Shown: positions 38,016 to 51,034 of the stretch, piece by piece | Position numbering within the stretch: position 1 is the first letter of the stretch | Layout of the letters: every line of letters starts with the position of its first letter | NCBI GenBank assembly: GCA_900239685.1 | Contig: OENT01000434.1 | Span: 1 to 64,000, forward strand | Length of the DNA: 64,000 nucleotides | Reading direction: 5' to 3' | Source: Rotaria macrura | Taxonomy: Eukaryota > Rotifera > Eurotatoria > Philodinida > Philodinidae | The notes under the pieces: generated by a model | Seen by the model: the letters and a program-made list of their open reading frames with translations, nothing else | Databases searched by the model: none | Told to the model about the DNA's origin: nothing | Translations under genes and position numbers: made by a program

Positions 38016-39169
38016 CTAAGTAAACTGTATTGGTAATTTATCCACTAAACATAAACTTTAGATAAATCGACCTCAGTGCAGTACTGCAAGATTTAGGATC
38101 CTAATCAAAAGATAAATGTTTATAGGTAAGAAAAATTTTATAGAACAAACATGACATTATATGAATCGCTTAACATTAAATTTCGAAGAAATATTTTTGA
38201 TAATGGGAGGCAAATCATCACAAAACTAAAGATTATGAACCTTCAATATGCTCATATTATACATTAAAAAAAGTATCATGGTCTTCTCGAGCTATTGAAT
38301 ATCTCTTCTACAAAGAATATTCAACCCTATAGAAGAATAAAACGAAAAGTATTTCTGTCTGAAACTTTGCTCATAAGTGAGCTTCATGGAACTTGAAATG
38401 CTCCGAAATTTTCCGTTAAAACGGATGTTCCGCCATCGAAATAGTGAATTAGAGAACAACATTTGCATTTCTTAAAATCAACTTTTTTCTCGACGTGCAA
38501 TATTTCATGAATGAAGTATTTGTTTGTGTTGAAAATATCCGGGCATTCTCGGAATCACAAAGCCTACTCACGGAAAAATTGCAAGTCGAACTTACTTTCT
38601 GTTGATTTCTCAAAATCTTACCTGTGACACAATTTTTTCAGATGTGAGTGGGAAGCGGATCAATACGCACATCCTTCTATTTCGTATTGCCTGATAATGA
38701 CTGATCAGTAGGAATCGATTGAGGATTATTTCTGTTTGAACCATATTCCTATTACTATGACGTTCACCGACTAAACATTCCATTAATTAAGTAGCAAACG
38801 ATTTGTTCAATCTCATCAAAATATTATCATAGGACACAACTTGACCAATTTTCATATGCTAGAATGATGATTTATAAAATTTTTTTCTCCTTATTGTTTC
38901 TTTCAATTGAAATACTAACGATTGAAAAACCGAGATTCTCCTGTGACATCGGAAAAAAAACAAATTTAACAATCTATACATCGAGAAACTGCATTTCTAA
39001 AATTATTGTCGTCTCAAATTTGGTTTGCGTGTCTGTATATATATCCATGACCTACTGTTACACAGTCATGACGTTTTTAATAAAAATTCCACTGGAAGAA
39101 GTATTTTCGAAAAAATTCCTAACAAATAGTTTTTATTTGAAATTTTCAATACTCAAAATAACCAGCCGT
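38016..39169. other. Intergenic stretch with one weak frame
   Basis: The plus-strand frame 38864-39172 starts with a hydrophobic, signal-peptide-like stretch (MMIYKIFFSLLFLSIEIL) and is otherwise featureless. It runs into the hAT element, so a gene interrupted by that insertion is possible but unproven. Nothing else was seen. Confidence 0.35.
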
Positions 39170-39847
39170 TAGAGATGTGCTGGGTTACCCTACCCTACCC
39201 TGCAGGGTGAGAACTGAGAAGGGCAGGGTAGGGCACAGGGTATGCACTCGGAAGAGTGGAGTACAATATGGTGGAAGTAAACATCCAATAAATTAAAGTT
39301 GAGCCAGAAAAAGAAGGAAAGGATGAAAATTAAAGTAAACGTATTCTTAGCTCAGTCGGTAAGAGGGTGACTAACTTAGAGCGGCATATCCCAACCACTA
39401 TTCATGTGTAGAATAAACAAACCAACCGTAATTCAATCACAAAAACACATTAGTATATTGTACTTATATAGTTATGATATAAGTTCGAACGTCGGTGAAA
39501 ACAATTGATTGTATTTCATTTGTTATTTAATTTGTTGTATTGTTTTCTTTGAATTCATGCTTTGTTACAACGATTTTTGTTTGTGAATATGTCCAAAAAA
39601 TTATCAAAAACTACATAAGATGCGAAAAAACGAGTAATTTTGATGAACCTTAAAGTAGGGCTGGTGATTCTGCGGAGTAAGGAAAAATAAGAATAACAAG
39701 CCATAAAGATATTATAATGTAAAATTTACAGTGTACAGTAGGGTTAACAAATCAAAAAATTTTACAGGGTAGAGTAGGACAAAGGATAAAGAAAAATTCC
39801 TTTATCAGGGTACAAGGTAAGAGAAAAGCTTACCCTGCACATCTCTA
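39170..39847. mobile_element. Non-autonomous hAT-type transposon
   Basis: A 678-bp element with terminal inverted repeats TAGAGATGTGC and GCACATCTCTA, flanked by the exact 8-bp direct repeat CCAGCCGT (39162-39169 and 39848-39855). Eight-bp target duplications and this terminus are typical of the hAT superfamily. Subterminal arrays of the words TACCC and GGGTA occur at both ends (39184-39242 and 39730-39840). There is no transposase frame, so it was mobilised in trans. Inside, at 39347-39359, lies TTAGCTCAGTCGG, a tRNA-type A box, and a B-box-like AGTTCGAACGTC follows at about 39482, suggesting that a tRNA-derived sequence has been captured. Confidence 0.9.
39347..39493 (+). ncRNA. tRNA-derived fragment inside the hAT element
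   Basis: A box TTAGCTCAGTCGGTAAGAG at 39347 and a B-box-like GTTCGAAC at about 39483, spaced about 130 bp, too far apart for a normal tRNA and without a foldable cloverleaf. It is best read as a tRNA pseudogene with an insertion, or a SINE-like head carried by the transposon. Confidence 0.4.
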
Positions 39848-39855
39848 CCAGCCGT

Positions 39856-40260
39856 TTAGAATAAAATAATTTAGTAATCGAGCCAGCTTGGAAATATAAT
39901 GCTTAGAAAAAGATCTAATCCTTTTCTTTTTTCGTTTCAGGAACAATTTTATTAATTACAACAGCCACAAGTGTTTATCGTTATCGAGAGTCTATGGAAT
40001 CTTTTAACAGAATCTTTCTGAGAAATAAAAGTTGTCATAGGACGAAGACGAGTGATCTCCAACAGCTGCATATGTTTTCTCGTTAGCTCTTTTTTTATTA
40101 GCAACACATTAATTTGAACAAAAAACAATCTCACTGAACAATAATAACAAAATATAACTTAAGTATGTGCTTGAAATTATGCAATTTTTTATATTTATTA
40201 ACAAGAAAAAAACAAGATCAACATTGATGACAACAAGTTTAAGATTTTCTATGATTTTGG
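39856..40260. other. Spacer between hAT element and B-box gene
   Basis: Probably the 3' UTR and downstream flank of the B-box gene. Nothing else was seen. Confidence 0.4.
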
Positions 40261-43200
40261 TCATGTTAACGGAATTAATGAAGTCAAAGGAACAATATCA
40301 GTTTTTGATCGACGTCCTTTGAAACCATCCACTAATTCTTGTGCCAAACGATTAGTAACCTTATGACTGAGTATCAAATGGCGTTTTAATGACTTGATTG
40401 AAATTGATTGACATCGACACCGTACAGTTCCTGCATTTTGTCGAGTATATCTTGATGAATTAATTCGTTCATTAATAAAAGGACATGAGACTTTATTTAA
40501 ATTATCAGTTACATTGTCATTCTCATCAAATAATTTTGTTATACTAGGATCTTGATCGTCGACAACCGCTCTTACTAAACGTTCAGCATAAACGCTTTTT
40601 AATCGATGCTTGCCAATGAAATGGTAGAATAATCCAATTCGACGATATTTTTCAGGGTCACAGAATTTAATAGAATGATTGGCTTCAGTAAGACCATATG
40701 CTCCATCAAATGTTAATGGACATTCATCAGAAAAATTTCTGTAGAATTTTTGTTTACGCTCTTCTTGCTCTTTATTTACATGTTGATCCTGAAAATAGTA
40801 TAGTGAATGCTTAAATACTATGTGGGATTCGTTTCATAGAAAATAAAATTAACTCAGGCGTATACAAAGAAAAACTAACCGACCTTATAATGGGTCTCTT
40901 ATACGTTGTTGATTTGAATGTAGAAAAGCATAACAGTACCATGAAAGATACACTATGGTATTCATACACACTAATGTCACGTAGTATTTGACTGAAAATG
41001 AGGTGTTTTATACATTGAAAATAGAACTATGCTTCGAAGTGAAGTTTATTTATGAAAATATTTCAATTCAAAATTCGTTTAAATTATTTGTACGAAACTA
41101 ATTTCAATAGTAAATTCGTATTTTAGTTAATTACCTTGAAGAGAAAATCTGTGAAATACGAAGATTTCACAGATTTGAAAAAGAATGAATAGAAACAGAA
41201 AACTGTTCTATAGAGAACTTTATTGAGCTAGAAATTTTCTATTTTACATAATCTATATTAAACGTACCAATTTTATTTTATTTACTACTGATATTTTTCT
41301 GACTTTAAACATGTCTTGTCACTTGGTTTAAAGTGAAATTTTGCCGAGAAACATAATTTTTACGATGCTTAATTGAAGCAAAAAAAGTTTTGAATTAGGT
41401 ATGTATCTTCAAAATGTCAAAACACTTAGAAACGTTCGGCTAGTTAGAATGTATATACGATTATAATGAGTAAAAAACTTCAAGAAGAAATAAATGCAAC
41501 TACTCCAGTTTATAGAAAATCAATCTCGTTTTTCTGCTGAAACACAGGAATTCGATCTGTCGACTCGGATATTCTCGAGATTCGGTTTCGTGTTTAAATA
41601 GTGATGCTATTTAGAGGTTGTTTTTTAATAATGTTCGATAAGAATGCATAAAGTAATAATACTATGTTTAATGAGTCATTCATTAGATACAACGTGGCAA
41701 TATGGGATATATTTCAATTTCTCTTACCTCAATAGATTTTATTGTTTCACTAAAACAAACAATATGCCATTGATATCGAATCTTTTCCAAAAAAAAAAAA
41801 CTTACTCAAATGAAACAGAATCAATAAAATCATGATTGATATCCATTGAGTATTTGTCATCTTGAATTAATTATGTTTTATTTTTCAATTTTAAAGACAA
41901 TTTAACTTACGCTTTGAGATTCCAAATTCTACTGCTTCATCTAGACATACAAAAAAAATATATTATTAAGGCTTCGTTTATTCAACGGGCGAACTCTATA
42001 AACCACTCGTCTCCATTTGAACTCATGGTAGGTCAACGATAAAAACTTGCTATAAGTGGAAAAAACTTGAAATAGGTCTTCTTCATGAGCTGACGTATTG
42101 CATTTTCGACTCATCTTACAATGGTTATTCAAAAATAAATTGAACGAATTTTGCCTGATTAATTGATTTAATGATGAACCTGAAATCTTCCCGTGAAAAA
42201 GAAATCCTCATTTATTGAGATAATAAACTTGTCATTTATAGATACTGACGACAATCAGATTTATTCGAAAATACAATATGTCGATAAATGTACATTTATT
42301 TTTCAGCTGAGACTTTCCGACTATTCCAACAGTCATCAAACTTGTATTCATGGGCGCTTGCAGAACGGAAATTAGGTAGAACAGTCATGACTTCGTTCAT
42401 TAACGACAATTCTTTTTACTAACAAATTATTCCTGATATCCATAAACGCTATATGACAATTGCTTATTTCGGCTAGCTCTCTCACTATATATCAGTATCT
42501 ACGATTCAATCGTAGCAAACACAAATAAATGCCCAAGCCCCTCATTTTTATTAATATTTAGTACTTATAAAACCTAGTTTTTACTTAAAACTGCCTGTTT
42601 TTCACAACTTCGAGATGAAATTATCATCAAACAAAGACATAACTTGTTGTGTACTCAAAAAGTGAGTACACTACTAAAATCGGTCAGTGTGTCCGGCCGT
42701 CCGTTTATTTTTGTGTACTCAAAAAGTGAGTACACTACTAAAATCGGTCAGTGTGTCCGTCCGNGTCCGTCCGTCCGTTTATTCGATAACTTTTCACAAT
42801 TACATTCGATTGAGTTGAAATTTTGTGCACAGAATTGTCTCATCAATATCTAGGTCAAGTTCGAAGATGAGAAGGATCCGTCGAGAAATGGCTGAGTTAT
42901 TGAAAAAATTGTCATTTTTCACCAAACCATCCCTGAGTGGTGGTACAGGGATTTTTTCAAAAAAAACGTTTTTCTCAGAATTATCCACAAGATATATAAA
43001 TCGACTCAGTTTTTAACGCTGATTCTGAATCTGATATTAGTTTTGAAAAAAATCGTAGTTTTCTAACGAAACATTGACTGAAAAGGTCTCAAAATACACA
43101 AAAACTGCATCTAGAAACAAAATTGCCTAAATATGTCTGAGATGATCAGTAGTTTTGGAGTTTCCCAAAAAGGTTTACCAAGATACTTCATCCGTGCACA

Positions 43201-43986
43201 CATTCTAGAATGACTGATTTGTCTCATTCACTTTTTGAAGTACACATAACTCTCGGACATAAGTCCGAAGTTTCCGCATTTATTTAGCGTTGAAAACAAT
43301 GAAGAACCTCGGAAAACCTCTCCAGTTTTCTAGAAAACGTTTTTAGCTAAAACCTGGAATAAAAAGTGGGTCATATTAGAACCCCCTCCCCCCTAAATGC
43401 TTCATTTATTCAGCCGTTAAAGAGCACTCAGTCCCTTTTATTGTGGTGATGAAGGTTATGCTGGAAAGCAAAGAAACATATTTTAGAGAACAATTTCATT
43501 TTACCATTTGAATTCATATTTTCCGCATAACCTTTGCGGACACAAGAACAATATTTAGTTTTGGATAATGAAGGTTCAAGTTTCACCGAAGTTTCTTCTT
43601 TAACAAGAAAAGAAAAATATAGAGAAAAAAGTCGATTATCTAATTTAGGTTTTACTTGAACGATTTGATGCTATCGCATGATTAATTTGTTCGAAATTAT
43701 TTTGTAGTTCATCGATTGAACTATTGGATGAATTAAGACATCGTTTTTCTTGTTCAATCAAGTTTTGTTCGCGTTCAATAATCAATAGTTTTTCTCGAAC
43801 AATTACTTGAAGTGTATTTATAGCTGTATTTATTTCATTGCGAAGACTATCGAATCGTCGTTTACTTATTTCAACATGTTCGTTCAAATGATACAAACAA
43901 ATAAGACGTGAACAACAATGACATTCATACAGTTCTTTGATTTCATTACCACATTGTGTGTCAGTACATGAACCTTTTTCGGGCAT
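40261..43986 (-). CDS. B-box-like / coiled-coil / atypical zinc-finger protein
   Basis: Proposed exons: 43986-43656, 43597-43505, 41940-41911 (30 bp), 41860-41806 (55 bp), 40991-40940 (52 bp) and 40788-40261. All have GT-AG borders and the phases close exactly, giving 362 aa. The first and last exons are firm; the three small ones are inferred. The N terminus is a B-box-like zinc site (C7, C12, C22, C24/C25, C30, H33, H37), followed by a coiled coil of about 60 residues (NTLQVIVREKLLIIEREQNL). The C-terminal exon has two atypical Cys/His fingers: CPLTFDGAYGL with a Cys and HFIGKH, then CPFINERI with a CRC and RHLILSH. I recall similar proteins from bdelloids, of unknown function; by architecture they could be nucleic-acid or chromatin binders. 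Residues 111-186, encoded by the small exons, are low in conserved features. Confidence 0.65.
41145..41176. repeat. Perfect 13-bp hairpin in an intron
   Basis: AAATCTGTGAAAT and ATTTCACAGATTT are exact reverse complements with a 6-nt loop. It lies in the intron between the fourth and fifth proposed exons of the B-box gene. Confidence 0.9.
42649..43245. mobile_element. Inverted-repeat element in the B-box gene intron
   Basis: The left end GTGTACTCAAAAAGTGAGTAC and the right end, reverse-complemented GTGTACTTCAAAAAGTGAA, are near matches, and both continue to an ATC(A/G)GTC word. The left ~50 bp is present twice (about 42649 and 42712), separated by GTCCGTCCG-type microsatellite sequence that contains an undetermined base at 42764. 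The target duplication is unclear; ATAACT occurs just outside both ends. No transposase. It is probably a MITE of unknown superfamily. Confidence 0.55.
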
Positions 43987-46900
43987 CTCTGAAAAACAAA
44001 GTCTAAAGAAATAGAAATTTTTGTATCTGAGATATTCTTTGAAATATGATGCTTATCACAATTGGTGCAATTTTTGAAATTATTCAGGGACTAACAAACA
44101 TAAAAATTCAAAACAAACGAGAGGAAGAAGGAAAACGAAAATAACGTTATCTGATTCTTCGTGTTATCGAATAAAATGATTCGCCTACTAGTCAATAAAT
44201 GTGAATGGTTCATCGTCTAACTTTCTTAACGAATTTCACCGATGAAAGTTAACAACAGTCGATAGAATAATTGTGTAAATTCCGTTATAAACAGATATGT
44301 TAAAAATGAATTTTCACGTGTTAGGGAAATTTTTATGTTCAACCGTTTGAAGAAAGAAAGATGTCGATGCATTTAAGAAACTGCTTATGTCTTAGTCGAC
44401 AAAATCATCTTATACAAAATATATTAACCTTGCTTGTTCATCATAAGAGATGGAGGAACATGTTAATATTTGTAGAAATTCAGAAGTGTATCGTTCTCAG
44501 CGTAAATTTTTAATAGATACGAAAGTGGGGTTGAGAATACACTCAAAGTATTCTAATCCTAATATCATATTGTTTGTGATTTTTTTTCCTAAAAAATTAA
44601 TTACATTAAATTAAATAATATAATACCTTACAGGAGTAATCAATTTTTGCTTCACTACACTGAATATTTAGTATAGTAGGCTTGCCTAGTTCATTCTTAG
44701 GAAAGAACAGTGGAACGTTGACTTAAGAAGGGCTGATAAGTAATACTCGGATAAAGGCGTCGAATATGTGTGTACGAATGAGAAAAAGAGAAAAACAAAG
44801 CAGACAATGATGACAAAGAGTGTGAGTGCGAACAGCGAGGACTATGTGGTCACTGAGCCCATTACAAGATTTTTAAAATATTGTTTTTTCCCATGATCTT
44901 TAACATATTTATGGAGAGTCAAGATTTGAAATGAAAAGGGATAAAATCTAGAAAATCAGAAGAATCGAAAAAAATATATCATCTGTGCAAAATCTCGGAG
45001 CAGAAGAAGGGTAAAATAAAAACTATAGAAAATATTGAACAATGAATGATCGATACTGCTGAGAATTTTTCAATAGTGAATTCTCTATCAACTTGCTTTT
45101 TTAGGTGAAAGAATATTTATATCTGTTTATTCTTCTTGAATACAGAAATAAAGAGAACAGAAAAAATGAACTATAGTTTCAATTAAAATACACTGAAAGA
45201 ATACTGAAGTAGACATAAAACGATGAATTTACAATAATAAGAAAGACAGTTCTTATGAATATTTTTCAGTATCAATTTCTGCCTTATTGAGTCAAACTGA
45301 AAGTGTATTAAGTCTATGCTACTTAGAACGTCCTTTTCCATTTGATTTTACTTGTAGGTGTGGGTGTGGATTGTGAGTATCGGCTTAAAAAATATCGGTA
45401 TGTACACATGGACGCCAGTGAATGACTGTGAGAAAACCGAACGTCTGCAAAAATATCTACACGAAAAAAATGTTCAGTATGTATATCTCGATTCAAGAGA
45501 GAAAAGATCAACATGTCTTCCAAAAACACGTAGTAAGAATAGAGGTGCAGCAGAATCCAACGCGAAAGTAAAAAACTTCCCTCGGTATGAAATTCAATAA
45601 AAAAGAAGAAGAGTTATTCCTATATAAGATCTATGTTGAATAAACAACTGCGACTACTTGACACTGAGATACATGCTGTAAATGGATGAATCTTTCAAAA
45701 TTTAACGAAAGCAAAAGAAGAAGAAAGATGCAAGATCTTAACGATGCATAGATAAATAAGCCAAGATTCGTTTCGAAAATAAAAATGTTTCTGAGTAGGA
45801 AAACATATTTTTCAAAACTATTTCTGCAGATGTGAGGAAATTTTCAACATTTTTCCCGGTACGACCGTGCGTGCACGTGAGTAAATTTTGCACCTTAGAG
45901 TAATAAGATAGTTTAAACTATTCGTCAAAGACACCAATCGCGCATTAACACTGAATGATCATGCGGATGATGTTCACGTGGATCCACAGAGAAGAGAAAC
46001 ACACAAACTTCCATGCACACACCCAATGTATATTGATAAATATATAGAATTGATATTGTACGAAGCAAGATTGAAAAAAAGGGTATCACCAAACCAATGA
46101 TAATACTTGTTCGTACATTAAAAGTATACTTGGTTGTTTGTTATCATTCAAAATATAGTCGTAATAAAGTGTGATATTCTTGATAAATATAAAGATATGT
46201 AACAAAATGTATACAGGGAAAGCTGGAAGATAGGGGAAAAAATGTATTTCTATTTTTAAAAAGCACACTGTAAGAGATGCTACTGAAACGTTTTGAGTTC
46301 CAAGGAAAACTACAACGGTTGCTTGCTTCATGTTTAAATTTAATTTGAATCGATGTTCTTAACATATAAAATAGTACGATTGCTAATGCTTTTTGGCTGT
46401 TTGTTTGTTCATGGCAACCTTATTCGCATCTTATAAATCAAATACGACACAATTATCTCATATTAATATATCTTTGTATTACATGCTGTTTGTATTTTTA
46501 CAGTATGTTCTGTATATATGTATGCTAGTATTTACTTTTATTATTGTCAATGCTCATAGGAAAATGTTTCATTTTCCGAAAAATTACTATTGTATGTCAG
46601 TAAGGACAAAGCAAAAGATTGTTAAAGTGCTCGTAGATATACGAAGAAGCAATATTTTCATCGAAAACTTACAGAAGAAGGAGATAATCTTTGATTTGGT
46701 TTTCTTATTTCAATGTGCTAAATGTGATGTAACAAACGTACTTCATTAGTTGTTCTAAGTATTCAACTGAATGGCATATCTAAAAGCGTGATCGAGTTGT
46801 TTAATAGAAAGATATAAACAATGAAAAAGTACAGATGTCTACTGAAACCAATATCAGTTGATCTCAGTACTCTAGATCGATAATCGTAGATTCAAGTGAA

Positions 46901-49900
46901 ATGAATAGTTTTACTCTTGATTGACATTTTAATATCTACCTATTGCTCAAAGACTAATAACAACGAGTTTAGAATAGTTATTATTGAGAGATACTGAAAA
47001 TTTTCCTTTCCAGTTTTGCTTACTCTATGCATACAAGAAATATAGTTCGTCTTACTCAAGTGTGCAGATCAAGACATTTAACAAATTATTTTGTACTTTC
47101 TTTTTATTCAATTTATCAATTTAATATAGATTTATGCACTGGATTTGTTCTTCTGTGAAAGACAAAAATGTTCAGCAATTATATAACTAAGGAGCAAAAT
47201 GTATCGCCTTAAAAATTCACGACTTTCAAGAATAATTAACAAAAATGATTGTAAAATACATTTGCTCATATGTTTTTCTATATAATCATTTCAAAATATT
47301 TTACGAAAGAACATTTATATGGCATGTTACAAAGTTCTTCAATAAATTCATTGTTTCTTTTTTTAATCAAGAACTATCAACCAGTATTCGAGATATTGTT
47401 ACTTGATCCAAAAATCATCAAATTCTTTTCATCTATAAAAACATTATAAAATAAAAGTAACTTAATCAGTTATAAATACCTTTGATATCAGCTTATTGAC
47501 ATCTTTTCCCTTTTGAATTCAAAAACAATGGTAGGATTCATGATACTAGCAAAATCATCAGTGTTTTTTCTCTTTGTTTTAGACTAGTCGAAAGCAATAC
47601 TTCCTCAATTTGGAAAGTCATCGATCAATCAAACCTTGAATAAAGAAGGGTCGTCTGCCATAGCTGAAAACGGACTAGGGTGTAAGTTAGCATGCCATCT
47701 ACAAGCATAAATTTCATGTTCATTTTACTTTTTTCGTCTTAATTTTCGTTACAAAAAGCAATTGAAAAACAAAATAATCGATGGTGAAAAGTTTTTTGAT
47801 TTATTTCATAAACTTTTAAATTGCTAAAAGAAATTCTGTGTTTTCAATCTTCTCGTTACTGTTATAAGAAAAAAACTACAAAAAATGATGAATCCTATCA
47901 TGACAAAGCGTAAATTACTCGCTAGAAAAAGATTGGTTGTAAGTTTGATAAAGATATTTTCTTCTATTGTTGCTATAGAGAAAAACTTTCCCGTTTCCAT
48001 TCGATTGTTACTTTTTTTTAGAACAGTGTTAAGATTTTTGAGTATAAACACACTAATCAAATAGAATGTTGACTAAATCGATTGAACAAGAAAATAAAAT
48101 TTTAATTAAAAGTCTCAGCTCGTATTAAAACAATTACTGTGATTTTCCAAAATATCATCGATAAATTGTGATTAATCATATTTTTATAATAGATATTATC
48201 ATACTTGAGTCTAAATTTGTATGATCATAGAAATTGAAGTTATTTCTACAGTTACCATAGGTTAATGGTTATTCAAGGTTTTAGTAAATCGAGAAAAAAA
48301 CATAAAAATGATCAACACAACTAAAGGCACTATTTCGTAACTCTTGAAAATCTGTATCTTTCACTAGTAACGCTGATTTCTGTTAAGGCTGAGCATGTAG
48401 CAGAAAGTCAACGTCGTTCCTTTTTAATGTAGGGAACTTTTGTCTACTGTGCATTTTTCATGCTCGTTCCGTAAAAATAATTACTGAAACATTGACAACC
48501 GATGTGCAATCAATTGTTTTATTCTGAATTTATCTTTTAAGAAAATTATCCAATCTAGAACAGAATGCTTACAAGAATCATTGCTTGAGGCAGATCCTGA
48601 ACTTATTCGAGCAAACGTCACTATACATGTAGTGTGAAAGAGAAATATTTAAAATAGAAATATTTTCCCGTTCTTTCACGTAGTTATTAGATGCATCGCG
48701 GGAAAAAAATTCTAATTCGTAACTTGAGAACTTTTGTTTGGAAACGCACGTCGCTAATGTTTTCGCAATCTTTGATACAAGATACATCGGAGTGACACAT
48801 ATTAAAGAAAAGCTTCGTATATCATTCTTTCAAAAAATTGAACAAAAAATCATCACAAGACAAAATATGTTTTATCAATGAAAAATGATAAGAGCAATGC
48901 CTAAACAAGGATGAACGATTTTCGTTCTAACCTTTCTGAAAACTCCTTGTGATTTTGTAGTTTAGGAAGAGCATAGAAATATATAAAACCATAGATATGA
49001 AAAATGGTTAAGTTTGATCGTTGTTTTGCTCATTATTTGATCGTTAGGTTTTAGCCGTTTCACAGACAGAATTCGATGTTTTTTCTCCATGTGCAAGACT
49101 TGGTTTTATTGAAATGAAAATACGAAAGAGCAACAATACTTACTTATACTAGACAGAATGAAGCTGCTAGAAACTTATTCACTAAAGAATTTCTGTTGGA
49201 TCTTACTTGTCTATCGAACGATTTCGATGGAAAAAAACGAAATAGAAAAGAAGTGAACTGGCTTCATTGAGTGCTGTGTCTTCAAAAATAAGTTTGCATA
49301 AAAACGGATCTCACTGAAAAAGAAGCAACGTTCATGTGATGATTTATCGAGTAGAACTTAATCACGGCTGACATTCAAAAAAACCACATACTATCAACAA
49401 CGTTTCAGTAGAGCATTATAAATATCGTTTTTCATGTCTTCTACTGATACACTATCAAAATTACCCGAAGGTTTTGGGTTTTTGTCTTAATAGGGTGTGA
49501 TTATGGTGTATTTTTTCTGTAAGAACACCCTACCATCCCAAAACACGAATTGATTATTGTTTTTTCATACTTAATCTTGTTCGTTCGTCCATCAAACCTC
49601 CTCTTGATCTTGCAGTAAAACAATGAACCAGATCTGCCATTATGTCGAACAGTAAACGCTTTCAAGAAGGGGGAGGGGGGGGTGAGGGTTGCCTTGTAGT
49701 CTGTATCTTTGATTTCATAATTTCAATCCAGACGATTCCTCAATGGGTAAAATTTTCAGCATTAAACATAAAAACTATGCACATAACACTGTTAACTCAC
49801 AAATTAAGTTCTTGTTTCGAGAAATGAATTAATTAAATATGGTCCTTCTAGTAAAGTGTGCCCGAATTTTCTTCAGTTTCAGGATCTTCTAATGTAGCAG

Positions 49901-51034
49901 TCTTCAATTACGGAGGAGGGAAGAGACTTTGTTTTTTTAGGAATAGAAAATAGTCTTTGAAGTAGAGATCGATGTGATTATCGTGAGTCATGGTCACGGT
50001 AGCAGTGACTGTGACATGTTGGTGACAAACAAATATTGGTTACACCGATGTCTAGAAATAGTAGTTTGTTGAAAGTCGAACTGTTTCTTTTCATCTTACA
50101 CGATTGAAGTTGTAATTCAAGAAACTTACTAATCACCGAAAAAGAGAAGACACAAATATCGTCATATTGGATATGTAATGCCAACTAAAATATTACTGAC
50201 GATCTGTAGCAGGTATCACAGGTCGTACCAGGCTCTTGTGGAACTCTCAAAGTCTGGTTGTTAAGAAGTTACAATGTTCCGTTCAGTTCAACAAAATAAC
50301 TATTATAATTTAAAAATCGATTTCTAAAAGAATGATTGTATCAAAAGTATAAGAAAACTTTTCAAATCTAAATGAACACTAAAATTTTATTCTTTTGCAA
50401 GCACATCTGTCGTCTGTTTAGCCACAACTTCATGACTAGCAGTTGGCAATTCTATACCCTACTGGAAATGATTTCACGTAGTCTTTTGATGTCCAATATT
50501 GACTTGATTACCCGCACCATCTATATTAAAAAAATTCGTCTTCACTTAGGGAACGTATTGGAATACTGCAACCCGTTGATTAGATTTGAAGTGCATCACC
50601 ATCAACAAGATGCTTTGAAATCAATGTAGTCGTGTGAATTTTAATAGAGTACAAAAACATTCATCGACTATTAGTTTTTGAGAGTATGATAGTGTTCATT
50701 GCATGGACGCATTGTATCATGCAACTTCTTTGCCAGCCTTCCAAATTTTGTAGAACACATGCTACCACGTGTTTTTATTTGTTCACAAGTGGAAGTTCGG
50801 GTCCGCCATTGTTGTAAAATATACTACGACTGACAACATTCGAATACGTCAGAAACTTTACATGATTAGCATTTACTAACAATTAAGTAAGCAGTACTTC
50901 ATTCCAGGGATAAAATATAAAGTAAATCAGCATGGAACACAATACCATGAAATAGATTGAATGATTTAATTTACATTCTTGTCAATGAAGACATGTGTAT
51001 CGTCAATCAGAATACTAACGATCAAAGATTGCGA
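43987..51034. other. Seven-kb stretch without a recognised gene
   Basis: Both strands were read for exon-like segments. Weak candidates only: a frame at 46411-46749 with one strong hydrophobic helix, an AG/GT-bounded 47583-47681 segment, a frame at 45358-45600, and a frame at 50372-50629. None has a motif or in-phase partners. A G-rich run at 49670-49690 could form a G-quadruplex. Confidence 0.4.

Noticed and set aside
39184..39242. Interstitial telomere (TACCC and GGGTA repeats)
   Set aside because: The repeats lie just inside the terminal repeats of an element with an 8-bp target duplication and recur at its other end, as hAT subterminal motifs do. Only a few imperfect copies are present.
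46411..46749. Small membrane protein gene
   Set aside because: One hydrophobic stretch in AT-rich DNA is expected by chance; no family motif, partner exon or promoter was seen.
47583..47681. AG/GT-bounded open segment that could be an exon
   Set aside because: No in-phase neighbours and no recognisable protein signature; such borders are common by chance in this composition.
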